A stretch of DNA of 64,000 nt from positions 1 through 64,000 of the forward strand of contig NZ_QMKK01000021.1 of assembly GCF_003287875.1 (NCBI RefSeq), in the 5' to 3' direction. The notes under the pieces were generated by a model. That model was not told where the DNA came from, did not search any database, and saw nothing but the letters and a program-made list of their open reading frames with translations. Both the position numbers and the translations under genes were made by a program. The DNA comes from Martinezella tropici (GTDB lineage Bacteria; Pseudomonadota; Alphaproteobacteria; Rhizobiales; Rhizobiaceae). Shown one piece after another: positions 17,918 to 27,028 of this stretch; within the stretch, counting starts at the first letter, position 1; each line of letters begins with the position of its first letter.

Positions 17918-19663
17918 ATGAAAAAGAAAGCTGAATGGCCGCGCAAGCTGCGCTCATACGATTGGTTCGGCGGCACCGGCAAGAACGCGATCATGCATCG
18001 CTCCTGGATGAAGAATCAGGGCCTGCCGGCCGATACGTTCGACGGCCGTCCGATCATCGGCATCTGTAACACCTGGTCGGAGCTGACGCCCTGCAACGCA
18101 CATCTGCGCGATCTCGCAGAGCGCGTCAAGCGCGGGGTCTACGAAGCGGGCGGCTTCCCGGTCGAGTTTCCGGTCTTCTCCGTCGGCGAAAGCACGCTGC
18201 GCCCGACGGCGATGATGTTCCGCAACCTGGCGGCCATGGATGTCGAAGAGGCGATCCGCGGCAATCCCGTCGATGGCGTCGTGCTGCTCGGCGGCTGCGA
18301 CAAGACCACGCCAAGCCTGCTGATGGGCGCGGCTTCCGTCGACATCCCCGTCATTCTCGTTTCCGGCGGCCCGATGCTGAACGGTAAGTGGCGCGGCAAG
18401 GATGTCGGCTCCGGCACGGCGATCTGGCAATTTTCAGAAATGGTGAAATCCGGCGAGATGTCGCTGGATGAATTCATGGATGCGGAGCAGGGCATGGCTC
18501 GCTCGGCCGGCAGCTGCATGACCATGGGTACGGCTTCGACCATGGCGTCGATGGCCGAAGCGCTCGGCATGACGCTGCCCGGCAATGCCGCCATCCCGGC
18601 TGTCGATGCACGCCGCCGCGTCATCTCGCAACTGTCGGGCCGCCGCATCGTCGACATGGTCAAGGAAGACCTGAAACCATCAGACATTCTGACCAAGGAA
18701 GCTTTCGAAAACGCCATTCGCGTCAACGGCGCCGTCGGCGGTTCGACCAATGCCGTTCTGCACCTTTTGGCGCTTGCCGGCCGCGTCGGCGTCGATCTGT
18801 CGCTGGATGATTGGGATCGTCTCGGCCGCGAAGTGCCGACGATCGTCAACCTGCAGCCGTCGGGCAAGCACCTGATGGAAGAGTTCTACTATGCCGGCGG
18901 CCTGCCCGTCGTCATCAAGGCGGTTGGCGAGATGGGCCTGCTGCACAAGGACGCCATCACCGTTACCGGCGATACGATCTGGGCCGGCGTCAAAGATGTG
19001 GTTAACTACAACGACGACGTTATCGTTCCGAAGGAAAAGGCTCTGACGCAGTCGGGCGGTATCGCCGTTCTGCGCGGCAATCTCGCACCGAAGGGTGCCG
19101 TCCTGAAGCCATCGGCCGCTTCGCCGCATCTGATGCAGCACAAGGGCCGTGCCGTGGTCTTCGAAAGCATCGAGGACTATCACGCCCGCATCAACCGCGA
19201 CGATCTCGACATCGACGAGAACTGCATCATGGTGCTGAAGTATTGCGGCCCGAAGGGTTATCCGGGCATGGCGGAAGTCGGCAATATGGGCCTGCCGCCG
19301 AAGGTGTTGAAGAAGGGCATCACCGACATGATCCGCATTTCCGATGCGCGCATGTCCGGTACGGCCTACGGCACCGTCATCCTGCATACGGCTCCGGAAG
19401 CTGCCGATGGCGGCCCGCTGGCGCTGGTGCAGAACGGTGACATCATCGCCGTCGACGTTCCCGCCCGCACCATCCAGCTCGAAGTATCGGATGAGGAACT
19501 GGCAAAGCGCCGCGCCGCCTGGGTTTCCCCGGTCAAGCCGCTCACCGGCGGCTATGGCGGTCTTTATGTGAAGTCGGTCATGCAGGCCGACACCGGCGCC
19601 GACCTGGACTTCCTCGTCGGCCCGCGCGGCTCGGAAATCCCGAACAATCGCGACAGCCACTAA
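17918..19663 (+). CDS. IlvD/EDD-family sugar acid dehydratase (L-arabinonate type)
   Basis: Fe-S dehydratase of 581 residues. The N-terminus MKKKAEWPRKLRS is characteristic of pentonate dehydratases. Cluster-binding cysteines are visible in TWSELTPCNAH, LLGGCDKTTPS and AGSCMTMGTASTM; the catalytic Ser region RISDARMSGTAYG is near residue 480. It would dehydrate L-arabinonate to L-2-keto-3-deoxyarabinonate, feeding GguC and the semialdehyde dehydrogenase. D-xylonate or D-galactonate are alternative substrates. It is the last gene of the operon, with a strong terminator 20 nt later. No sugar 1-dehydrogenase or lactonase gene is in the cluster. Confidence 0.88.
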   Translation: MKKKAEWPRKLRSYDWFGGTGKNAIMHRSWMKNQGLPADTFDGRPIIGICNTWSELTPCNAHLRDLAERVKRGVYEAGGFPVEFPVFSVGESTLRPTAMMFRNLAAMDVEEAIRGNPVDGVVLLGGCDKTTPSLLMGAASVDIPVILVSGGPMLNGKWRGKDVGSGTAIWQFSEMVKSGEMSLDEFMDAEQGMARSAGSCMTMGTASTMASMAEALGMTLPGNAAIPAVDARRRVISQLSGRRIVDMVKEDLKPSDILTKEAFENAIRVNGAVGGSTNAVLHLLALAGRVGVDLSLDDWDRLGREVPTIVNLQPSGKHLMEEFYYAGGLPVVIKAVGEMGLLHKDAITVTGDTIWAGVKDVVNYNDDVIVPKEKALTQSGGIAVLRGNLAPKGAVLKPSAASPHLMQHKGRAVVFESIEDYHARINRDDLDIDENCIMVLKYCGPKGYPGMAEVGNMGLPPKVLKKGITDMIRISDARMSGTAYGTVILHTAPEAADGGPLALVQNGDIIAVDVPARTIQLEVSDEELAKRRAAWVSPVKPLTGGYGGLYVKSVMQADTGADLDFLVGPRGSEIPNNRDSH

Positions 19664-19684
19664 AAACTCATCTTCTGAAATTGG

Positions 19685-19720
19685 AAAAGGGGCGGGACGA
19701 GAGTTCCGTCCCTTTTTCTT
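19685..19720. terminator. bidirectional rho-independent terminator
   Basis: A 14-bp stem (19685-19698 with 19703-19716, two G-T pairs) with a GAGA loop, an A4 run on the left and TTTTT on the right. It can end the chvE operon on the plus strand and the convergent transglutaminase operon, whose stop is at 19731, on the minus strand. Confidence 0.85.
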
Positions 19721-19730
19721 CCAGGAGCTG

Positions 19731-20549
19731 CTAGCTCTGGCTCTGACTTTGCCCCTGGCTTGCCACCGTCACCTTGACGGTAAGGGTTTCGCCGGGTGTG
19801 CCGATCCGCATGCCGGAGACGGGAGCGGCGTCACGATAGCAGAGGCCTGTCGCGATGTGGACATAACGGGCATCGGGGCAGACATCGTTGGCGGGATCGA
19901 AGCCGACCCAGCCCAGGCCGGGAATATGGGCCTCGGCCCAGGCATGCGTGGCCGCCTGCTCGTTCTTGCCATCCATCATCAGATAGCCGGAGACATAGCG
20001 AGCGGGGATTCGCAATGCGCGGGCGCCGGCGAGGAAGATATGGGCGTGGTCCTGGCAGACGCCGCTCTTGGCCTCCAATGCCTGTTCCGCCGTCGTCTCC
20101 GTGTCGCTGGTGCCCGGCTTGTATTCCACGGTCTCGTGGATTGCCCTCATCAGCGCGTGCATCTTGCTGAGTTCATTGTCCCCGGAAACGCCGCGCAACA
20201 GCTCCTTCGTCAGCTTGCCGGCCTTGGTGCGCGGAGATTCCCGCAAGTAAAGCCAAAGCGGAGCAAAACCGAGATGCTGCCCTACGACGCCATTCAGATC
20301 CCGCGTTTCGATTTCGCCTGATGCGACGATCCTCGTCGCGTCCTGCTGGCCGTCGAGCGAGACGAGCGTGATGCGATTGCCGAACTGGTCGTCGTATTCC
20401 ACCTCGGGCCGGGCGCCCTCGACCGTGAGCTTCCAGTCGATGACCGTTTGCCCGACGCCGGTCAGCGGCGTCAGGCGCAGGCGCTGCAGGGAGAACTGCG
20501 CCGGCTCGTCATAGCGATATTCGGTGATGTGGCTGATCGTCAGTCTCAT
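19731..20549 (-). CDS. transglutaminase-like cysteine peptidase/transferase
   Basis: Predicted cytoplasmic protein of 272 residues. An N-terminal bacterial transglutaminase-associated beta region (ISHITEYRYDEPAQFSLQRLRLTP) is followed by the transglutaminase core. The triad is visible: Cys in KSGVCQDHAHIFL, His in AATHAWAEAHIP and Asp in VGFDPANDV. It is third in an operon with the alpha-E and ATP-grasp genes, spaced 12 nt. This trio is proposed to make or trim a peptide or amide modification, but its product is unknown. The C-terminus is a short SQSQS tail. Confidence 0.88.
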   Translation of the reverse strand: MRLTISHITEYRYDEPAQFSLQRLRLTPLTGVGQTVIDWKLTVEGARPEVEYDDQFGNRITLVSLDGQQDATRIVASGEIETRDLNGVVGQHLGFAPLWLYLRESPRTKAGKLTKELLRGVSGDNELSKMHALMRAIHETVEYKPGTSDTETTAEQALEAKSGVCQDHAHIFLAGARALRIPARYVSGYLMMDGKNEQAATHAWAEAHIPGLGWVGFDPANDVCPDARYVHIATGLCYRDAAPVSGMRIGTPGETLTVKVTVASQGQSQSQS

Positions 20550-20561
20550 GATATCGCCCGC

Positions 20562-21503
20562 CTACTCGTAGAACCGATAGCCGTCGGAGATCTCGGCACC
20601 CAGCTTGTTATTGCTTGCAACGAAATCCTCCAGGAATTCATGCAGACCCTGATCCATGATGTTCTTGATCGAAAGCCGCTGCAGTGATTGGCGAATGACT
20701 TCGGCCGTTTCGTGCGCCGGCAGCCGCTTCTCGTATTCGGTGCCGAGATAGCCCAGATTGCTGACGATCTTCTCGTAGCAATAGGCAAGCGAACGCGGCA
20801 TCTGTCCGTTCAGGATCAGGAAGTCGGCGATGTTGGCCGGCTTGTATTCCGGATCGTAAGCCCATTTATAGGCTCGGTGCGCGGAAACCGAGCGCAGGAT
20901 CGATTCCCATTGCGCATTGTCGAGCGAGGAGCCGACATGGGAGACAGATGGCAGCAGGACGTAATATTTCACGTCGAGAATACGAGCCGTGTTGTCCGCA
21001 CGCTCGATGAAGGTGCCGATGCGGGCGAAATTATAGAGCTCGTTGCGCAGCATGGAGCCGTGAAAGGCGCCGCGGATCAGGCCGGCGCGCTGCTTGATGA
21101 CGTCGATCATCTCGGGCAGTTCCGCGGTCTTGAGCCGCCGGCCGAGCAGCGACTTCAGCTCGATCCAGCATTCGTTGGTCGCTTCCCAGGTGTCGCGCGT
21201 CAGCGCCGTGCGTACCATGCGGGCATTGTTGCGGCCATATTCGATGCAGGACATGACGCTCGACGGATTGGAGCGGTCGCGCATCAGGTAGTCGATTGCG
21301 TCGGTGCCGGTCAGCCTGCCATGCACTTCGTCATAGGCTTCGCGCACGCCGGCGCTTTGCAGGACGCCGTCCCAGTCGTCGTCAACGGCGTCGCTGCGCG
21401 TCAGCGACATGCGCTGGCCGGCGTCGACCAGGCGGGCAATGTTTTCGGCGCGCTCGATGTAACGGAACATCCAGTAGAGGCCATTCGCGGTTCTTCCCAG
21501 CAT
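20562..21503 (-). CDS. alpha-E domain protein (DUF403)
   Basis: All-helical protein of 313 residues. The start MLGRTANGLYWMFRYIERAENIARLVD and the central FARIGTFIERADNTARILDVKYY repeat are hallmarks of alpha-E proteins. It has no known catalytic residues and is thought to partner the ATP-grasp enzyme encoded 6 nt upstream. Last residues abut the transglutaminase gene. Confidence 0.9.
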   Translation of the reverse strand: MLGRTANGLYWMFRYIERAENIARLVDAGQRMSLTRSDAVDDDWDGVLQSAGVREAYDEVHGRLTGTDAIDYLMRDRSNPSSVMSCIEYGRNNARMVRTALTRDTWEATNECWIELKSLLGRRLKTAELPEMIDVIKQRAGLIRGAFHGSMLRNELYNFARIGTFIERADNTARILDVKYYVLLPSVSHVGSSLDNAQWESILRSVSAHRAYKWAYDPEYKPANIADFLILNGQMPRSLAYCYEKIVSNLGYLGTEYEKRLPAHETAEVIRQSLQRLSIKNIMDQGLHEFLEDFVASNNKLGAEISDGYRFYE

Positions 21504-21509
21504 GTCCGA

Positions 21510-22946
21510 TCAGTCCTCCAGAACCCAGGTGTCTTTGGTGCCGCCGCCCTGGCTGGAATTGACCACCAGCGAGCCTTCCTTCAGCGCCACGCGGGTCAAC
21601 CCGCCGGGGATGATCCGCACCTTGTCGGAGACGAGGACATAGGGCCGCAGATCGACGTGCCGCGGCGCAATGCCCTTGTTGACGAGGATCGGCACGGTCG
21701 ACAGCGAAAGGGTTGGCTGCGCGATGTAATTGTTCGGCTTGCTCTTGAGCTTCTCGGCAAAGGCCGCCCGTTCCTTCTTGGTGGCCGTCGGTCCGACAAG
21801 CATGCCGTAGCCGCCGGAGCCGTGGACTTCCTTGACGACGAGATCGGCAAGATTATCGAGCACATATTGCAGGCTGTCGGGCTCGGAACAGCGCCAGGTC
21901 GGCACGTTTTCGAGGATCGGCTTGCGGCCGGTATAGAATTCGACGATCTCGGGCATGTAGGAATAGATCGCCTTGTCGTCGGATATGCCGGTGCCGGGCG
22001 CATTGGCGATGGTGATGTTGCCCGCGCGGTAGACGTCCATGATGCCGGGAATGCCGAGCGCGGAATCCGGGCGGAAGGTGAGGGGATCGAGGAAATCGTC
22101 GTCGACGCGACGGTAGAGCACGTCGATGGCCTCATAGCCGCGCGTCGTGCGCATCTTCACCTTGCCGTCGATGACGCGCAGATCCGAACCTTCGACCAGT
22201 TCCACGCCCATCATGTCGGCCAGGAAGGAATGCTCGTAATAGGCGGAATTGTAGATGCCGGGCGTTAGCACGGCGACGCGTGGCTTGCCTGTACAGCCGG
22301 GAGGGGCGAGTGACGCCAGGCTCTGGCGCAGCAGCAGCGGATAATCCTCGACCCGCTGCACCTTGTTCTGGTGAAACAGCTCAGGGAACATCTGCATCAT
22401 CGTTTCGCGGTTTTCCAGCATGTAGCTGACGCCGGAAGGGGTGCGGGCATTGTCCTCGAGCACATAGAACTGGTCTTCGCCGGTGCGTACGATATCGGTG
22501 CCGACGATATGGGTATAGACCCCGCCCGGCGGACGAAAGCCGATCATTTCAGGCAGGAAGGCGTCGTTCTTCTCGATCAGCTCGCGCGGGATGCGGCCGG
22601 CGCGGATGATTTCCTGCTTGTGGTAGATGTCGTCGAGGAAGGCGTTGAGGGCGATGACCCGCTGTTCGATGCCCTGGGCGAGCTTGCGCCACTCACGGCC
22701 TGATATGATGCGGGGAATGATGTCGAAGGGGATGAGCTTTTCGGAGGAGTCTGCGTGTCCGTAGACCGCGAAGGTGATGCCCGTTTTCCGGAAGATAGTT
22801 TCCGCATCGCGGGATTTGGCAATGAGGTGGCCCCTGTCCTGGCCCGAGTACCACTCGAAGTATTTCTCGTAAGGCGCGCGCGGACTTTCATCCGCAGTAA
22901 TCATTTCATCAAATGCCAAAGGTGTGGTCCCCGTGTTTTTACCCAT
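21510..22946 (-). CDS. circularly permuted ATP-grasp protein
   Basis: Protein of about 478 residues in the circularly permuted type 2 ATP-grasp family (DUF404/DUF407). Conserved motifs are YVLEDNARTPSGVSYMLENR, LTPGIYNSAYYEHSFLA, NAPGTGISDDKAIYSY, VVKEVHGSGGYGMLVGP and VNSSQGGGTKDTWVLED. Such enzymes are predicted to ligate amino acids or peptides to an acceptor using ATP; the substrate is not known. First gene of a tight operon with alpha-E and transglutaminase genes. I use the ATG at 22946; a TTG at 22973 and an ATG near 22905 are alternatives, none with a good ribosome site. Confidence 0.88.
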   Translation of the reverse strand: MGKNTGTTPLAFDEMITADESPRAPYEKYFEWYSGQDRGHLIAKSRDAETIFRKTGITFAVYGHADSSEKLIPFDIIPRIISGREWRKLAQGIEQRVIALNAFLDDIYHKQEIIRAGRIPRELIEKNDAFLPEMIGFRPPGGVYTHIVGTDIVRTGEDQFYVLEDNARTPSGVSYMLENRETMMQMFPELFHQNKVQRVEDYPLLLRQSLASLAPPGCTGKPRVAVLTPGIYNSAYYEHSFLADMMGVELVEGSDLRVIDGKVKMRTTRGYEAIDVLYRRVDDDFLDPLTFRPDSALGIPGIMDVYRAGNITIANAPGTGISDDKAIYSYMPEIVEFYTGRKPILENVPTWRCSEPDSLQYVLDNLADLVVKEVHGSGGYGMLVGPTATKKERAAFAEKLKSKPNNYIAQPTLSLSTVPILVNKGIAPRHVDLRPYVLVSDKVRIIPGGLTRVALKEGSLVVNSSQGGGTKDTWVLED

Positions 22947-23314
22947 TTGAATACAACGGTTTTTACAATGCAAGAACTATGCGCAGTTGCCGTTGCGAAT
23001 TTCGCAGCCTCTAAAAATGCCGGATTTACAGGCATTTAAGAATAGCCGGATCGTCATCCGCCGGGTTTTGCCGCAATGCTCGGATCAAAATTTGAGCATC
23101 TGCTTATCTTGCGGGCCGAACGTCTGGGTAGTGGGTGAAATTCCTGAAACCAGCAATGGCTCGTCAAACGTGAAGAAAAATTGATTGCTGTTTTCAGCAG
23201 ATCGATTTTGACCGCTCCACCGCCATCGGCTATCAGCCTTCAACCTCTCCGCGCGAAACCCGAGTTCGACCAGGATTCCGGCTCCGACGCGCCAAACATA
23301 TCGGTCCGATTTCC
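22947..23314. other. intergenic region, no gene found
   Basis: The 368 nt between two divergent genes hold the promoters of the ATP-grasp operon (minus) and the DMT transporter (plus). Open frames here are short and lack coding character. I see no convincing hairpin or repeat. Confidence 0.5.
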
Positions 23315-24208
23315 ATGTCCCTCGATAAACTCGCGCCGGCGATCTTCGTCCTTCTCTGGTCCACCGGCTGGATCGTTGCAAAATATGCGTCGCAGCATGC
23401 GGGTCCTTTCACCTTTCTGATGATCCGTTACAGCCTGTCGGCGCTCGCTTTCGTGCTGCTTTGTTCGATCGTCGGCGCCCGGTGGCCGCGCGATTGGTCG
23501 AGCGTGTTCCGGGCCATCTATTCCGGCATTTTCCTGCACGGCATCTATCTGGCGGGTCTCTGGTGGGCGATCGCCGAGGGCGTGCCGGCCGGCATTGCCG
23601 GCGTTATCGCGGCGCTGCAGCCGCTGATGACCGCCATGGCCGCGCCGCTCCTCGTCGGCGAACGGTTGCAGTCGATCCAGAAGGTCGGCCTCCTGCTCGG
23701 TTTCCTTGGTATCGCCATCGCGATCTCGCCCAAGCTCCTGACGACGGATACGGCCGATCTCTGGCAGTCTGCCGTTCCTCTCATCGTCAATCTGCTGGCG
23801 ATGGTCTCCGTGACCTATGGCACGCTCTACCAGAAGCGCCACCTGCAGACCGGCGATCTGCGAACCATCGCGACATTGCAATATGTCGGTGCACTGATCG
23901 TTACCGTTCCCTTGGCTTTCATCTTCGAAGGTTTGCATTTTGACGGCACGCAGACGGCGATCCTGTCGCTGCTCTGGTCGGTCTTCGGCCTGTCCATGGG
24001 CGCCGTCGGCCTGCTGCTCTATCTCATCCGCCGCGGGCAGGTGTCGCGCGCCGCGTCGCTGATCTACCTGATGCCGCCCGCCGTCGCCATCGAGGCTGCG
24101 ATCGCCTTCGGCGAACCGCTGACGATGCCGATTATCATCGGCACCGTCATTGTCGTAATCGGCGTTTATCTCACCAACCGGCGCGCGGCGGATGTAGTGC
24201 CGGAATAA
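23315..24208 (+). CDS. DMT-superfamily (EamA) transporter
   Basis: Inner-membrane protein of 297 residues with ten predicted hydrophobic segments in two EamA repeats (first FVLLWSTGWIVAKYA, second from about residue 150 with MVSVTYGTLYQKRHL). The EamA signature GVPAGIAGVIAALQPLMTA is present. Family members export amino acids or metabolites; the substrate is unknown. The start lacks a strong ribosome site. Confidence 0.88.
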   Translation: MSLDKLAPAIFVLLWSTGWIVAKYASQHAGPFTFLMIRYSLSALAFVLLCSIVGARWPRDWSSVFRAIYSGIFLHGIYLAGLWWAIAEGVPAGIAGVIAALQPLMTAMAAPLLVGERLQSIQKVGLLLGFLGIAIAISPKLLTTDTADLWQSAVPLIVNLLAMVSVTYGTLYQKRHLQTGDLRTIATLQYVGALIVTVPLAFIFEGLHFDGTQTAILSLLWSVFGLSMGAVGLLLYLIRRGQVSRAASLIYLMPPAVAIEAAIAFGEPLTMPIIIGTVIVVIGVYLTNRRAADVVPE

Positions 24209-24236
24209 GCTGGGACGTCTTGCCGATGTCGATATC

Positions 24237-25163
24237 TCACCGCCATCGCAAGAATCTGCCATCGACAACAACCAGGCTTGAGATGATCAAGGCCAATCCA
24301 AAAAACTCATAAAGCTCCAGACGTTCGCCGAGGAACGTAGTGCTCAGGATGATTGCACTTGCCGGAACGAGGAGCGTTACCAGAGATGCATTTGTCGCGC
24401 CGGCGGAAGCGATGAGATTGAAATAGAGAATGAAGGCGAAGGCAGTCGTCAGAATTGCGAGAGTGCCGACAGCCATCCAGATCGATATATTCGAGCTTAC
24501 GATATCCCTGGGCTCGTAAAGAAGAAGGACGATCGGCGTCATTAAGACGGTGGATGCGGTCAGCTGTCCGGTGGCAACGACCACCGGCTTCATATCCCGA
24601 AACTGTTTAGCAAAGACAGCTGCAAACGCATAGGAAATCGCTGCACCGATGACAGCGAACTTCGCCCATGTCGGTCCGCCGAAATTGGAGAGGAAACCGG
24701 GACCGATCATGGTGGCGGCGCCGACAATCCCGAGTGCCACGCCCGCGAGCTTGCTCGCGGAAAGCTTTTCGTCCGCCGTCAGTAGATTCGCTGTCAGGAC
24801 CGTCCAGAGGGGCGTCGTTGCGTAGAGGACCGAGGCAAGTCCCGCGCCGATCGCCGTTTGCCCAATGAATATGAGAGAAAACGGAATGACATTGTTCAGC
24901 AATGCCAGGATCAGGAACGAACCCGATCTGGCCAGAGCCGGCATGAAGGAAATGCTGTTTATGCGCAACCAGACATGCAGGACAAGCGCGGCAATCGAGA
25001 CCCGGTAAAGGACCAGCGCCAGAGGCGGAATTTCCGCCACCGCTATGCGCGCAAAGAAGAATGATCCGCCCCACAGCGCACCGAGAAGCAAGAGCTGGCC
25101 CCAGTGGCTTGTGGTCATCGGCTGTGTCGCCGTCCTCTGCAACGTGCGTCCCTCCAACTCCAT
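24237..25163 (-). CDS. DMT-superfamily (EamA) transporter
   Basis: Second EamA exporter, 308 residues if the first ATG is used; an ATG at 25118 (MTTSHWGQ) gives 293 residues and starts right at the first membrane helix (LLLLGALWGGSFFFARIA). Two EamA repeats, ten segments, and the motif GAGLASVLYATTPLWTVL. It is convergent with the preceding EamA gene but only distantly similar, so not a recent duplicate. Confidence 0.87.
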   Translation of the reverse strand: MELEGRTLQRTATQPMTTSHWGQLLLLGALWGGSFFFARIAVAEIPPLALVLYRVSIAALVLHVWLRINSISFMPALARSGSFLILALLNNVIPFSLIFIGQTAIGAGLASVLYATTPLWTVLTANLLTADEKLSASKLAGVALGIVGAATMIGPGFLSNFGGPTWAKFAVIGAAISYAFAAVFAKQFRDMKPVVVATGQLTASTVLMTPIVLLLYEPRDIVSSNISIWMAVGTLAILTTAFAFILYFNLIASAGATNASLVTLLVPASAIILSTTFLGERLELYEFFGLALIISSLVVVDGRFLRWR

Positions 25164-25330
25164 GCACGCTCTAAGCTATGCCGGGGAGGGCCTGGTTGGA
25201 GGAAACAGTCATCCAAACATTGCTCGCTAAGCGAAATCGAAATGTCAGGCGGCCATGAAGTTTCGAATTTACACGCACGACCGCGTCGGAAGTCATGCGT
25301 ACAGGCCCTATTGGCCATGGAACCGGCGAT

Positions 25331-25353
25331 AAAAAGGGGGCCAATCGGCCCCC
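25331..25353 (-). terminator. rho-independent terminator of the DEAD-box helicase
   Basis: Stem GGGGGCC (25336-25342) with GGCCCCC (25347-25353), loop AATC, followed on the minus strand by TTTTT (25331-25335). It starts 13 nt past the helicase stop. Confidence 0.88.
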
Positions 25354-25366
25354 TCAATTCACTGCA

Positions 25367-27028
25367 TCAGGCGCGTTCGCGGCGCTGGCCGCCATTGCCG
25401 CGGCGGCGCATGCGGCCGTTGCCGCCATTGCGTTGTTCGCCCTGGGCGCCGCGCTCTTCATTGTGGCGGCCGGTTGGACGGCCATGGGAATGGCGCTGGC
25501 CGCGATGGGCGCCGCCCTCATGCGCGGCGCCGTTGCCGCTGGACTGCCCGTTGTGCTGCTTGCGAGCGGGACGGAAGTCCGAGGTGGAGACGAGATCGTT
25601 GTCGGCTTCCGGACGCGGCGTCGGCTCGTTACGGCGCTGGCCGCGGAAATCGGCATTGCGATTGTTGTCGCGCTGCGGACGATCGTCGCGTTGGCGGCGT
25701 TCCTGGCGCTCGCCGTTCTCACCACGGGTTTCGCCGTTTTCGTTGTCGAAGAACGGACGGCGGGCCGGGCGCTGCGGGCGGCCTTCGCCGCGCTCGCGTC
25801 CCTGGCCGTTCTGGCCTCTGCCCTGGCCGCCATTGCCGCGATTACCGTTACCTTGGCCGCCGCGACTCTTGCCGCGAACGGGACGGCCGCGATCGGCCGG
25901 AGCCTCGCCGCTGGCAACGGCGATCTCGATGCCCATCAGGCGCTCGATGTCGCGCAGCAGGCGGATTTCGTCAGGAGCGCAGAAGGCGATGGCGATGCCG
26001 TCGCGACCGGCGCGCGCGGTGCGGCCGATGCGGTGGACATAGGCATCCGGCACTTCCGGCAGGTCGAAGTTATAGACATGCGAAACGCCGGGGATGTCGA
26101 TGCCGCGGGCAGCGACGTCGGTCGCGACGAGAACGCGGACATCACCATCACGGAAACCCTTGAGCGCGCGCTCGCGCTGGCCCTGGCTCTTGTTGCCGTG
26201 AATGGAGGCGGCGGCGAAGCCGACGTGATCGAGGTGCTTCATCAGCTTCTCGGCGCCATGCTTGGTGCGCAGGAAGACGATGGCGCGGCCATCCGGATTG
26301 GCAGAGATGGTTTCTTTGAGGATCTCGGTCTTGTGGTTCTGGCCGGCAACGAAGTGGACATACTGTTCCACCTTGTCGGCTGCCTTGCCCGGAGGCGAGA
26401 CTTCGACCTTGACCGGGTTGGTCAGGTAGTCGGAAGCGAGATCGGCGATCGCCTTCGGCATTGTGGCCGAGAAGAGCAGGGTCTGGCGCTTGGCCGGAAC
26501 CATCTTGGCGATCTTGCGCAGGTCGTGGATGAAGCCGAGATCGAGCATCTGGTCGGCTTCGTCGAGGACGAGGTGGGTGACATGGCCGAGCGACAGGGCG
26601 CGGCGGTTGATGAGGTCGAGGAGGCGGCCGGGCGTTGCGACCAGAATATCGGTGCCGCGCTCGAGCTGGAGCTGCTGTTTGTTGATCGACGCGCCGCCGA
26701 CCACGAGGTTGATCCGCAGCTGCGTCTTGCGCATGAAGAGACGGAGGTTATCAGCGATCTGATTTACCAGTTCGCGGGTCGGAGCGAGGATCAGCGTGCG
26801 GACGGTGCGGTTATCGGGACGCTTGGCTTCCTTCAGCAGCATCTCGATGATCGGCAGGCCGAAAGCGGCCGTTTTGCCTGTGCCGGTCTGGGCGAGGCCG
26901 ATGAGATCACGGCCCTGGAGAACGAGCGGGATGGCCTGAGCCTGGATGGGCGTTGGCGTCGCAAAGTTGTTCTGCGACAGTGTATCGACGATCTGCTTGG
27001 AGAGACCAAGCGAGTGAAAATCGGTCAA
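25367..27028 (-). CDS. rhlE: DEAD-box RNA helicase, RhlE type
   Basis: ATP-dependent RNA helicase of 553 residues. Motifs in order: Q motif FATPTPIQAQAIP, I AQTGTGKT, Ia PTRELVNQI, II VLDEADQML, III FSATMP, IV IVFLRTKHGAEKLM, V ATDVAARGIDI and VI HRIGRTARAGR. Residues from about 385 on form a disordered, Arg/Gly/Asn/Gln-rich tail (GGQGNGNRGNGGQGRG and similar) likely to bind RNA. The start codon is TTG at 27028, with AAAGG 7 nt upstream. RhlE-type helicases act in ribosome assembly, RNA decay and cold adaptation. Confidence 0.92.
   Translation of the reverse strand: MTDFHSLGLSKQIVDTLSQNNFATPTPIQAQAIPLVLQGRDLIGLAQTGTGKTAAFGLPIIEMLLKEAKRPDNRTVRTLILAPTRELVNQIADNLRLFMRKTQLRINLVVGGASINKQQLQLERGTDILVATPGRLLDLINRRALSLGHVTHLVLDEADQMLDLGFIHDLRKIAKMVPAKRQTLLFSATMPKAIADLASDYLTNPVKVEVSPPGKAADKVEQYVHFVAGQNHKTEILKETISANPDGRAIVFLRTKHGAEKLMKHLDHVGFAAASIHGNKSQGQRERALKGFRDGDVRVLVATDVAARGIDIPGVSHVYNFDLPEVPDAYVHRIGRTARAGRDGIAIAFCAPDEIRLLRDIERLMGIEIAVASGEAPADRGRPVRGKSRGGQGNGNRGNGGQGRGQNGQGRERGEGRPQRPARRPFFDNENGETRGENGERQERRQRDDRPQRDNNRNADFRGQRRNEPTPRPEADNDLVSTSDFRPARKQHNGQSSGNGAAHEGGAHRGQRHSHGRPTGRHNEERGAQGEQRNGGNGRMRRRGNGGQRRERA

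Noticed and set aside
20688..22268. A 526-codon plus-strand frame opposite the alpha-E and ATP-grasp genes
   Set aside because: Antisense shadow; hallmark motifs of both known families lie on the minus strand.
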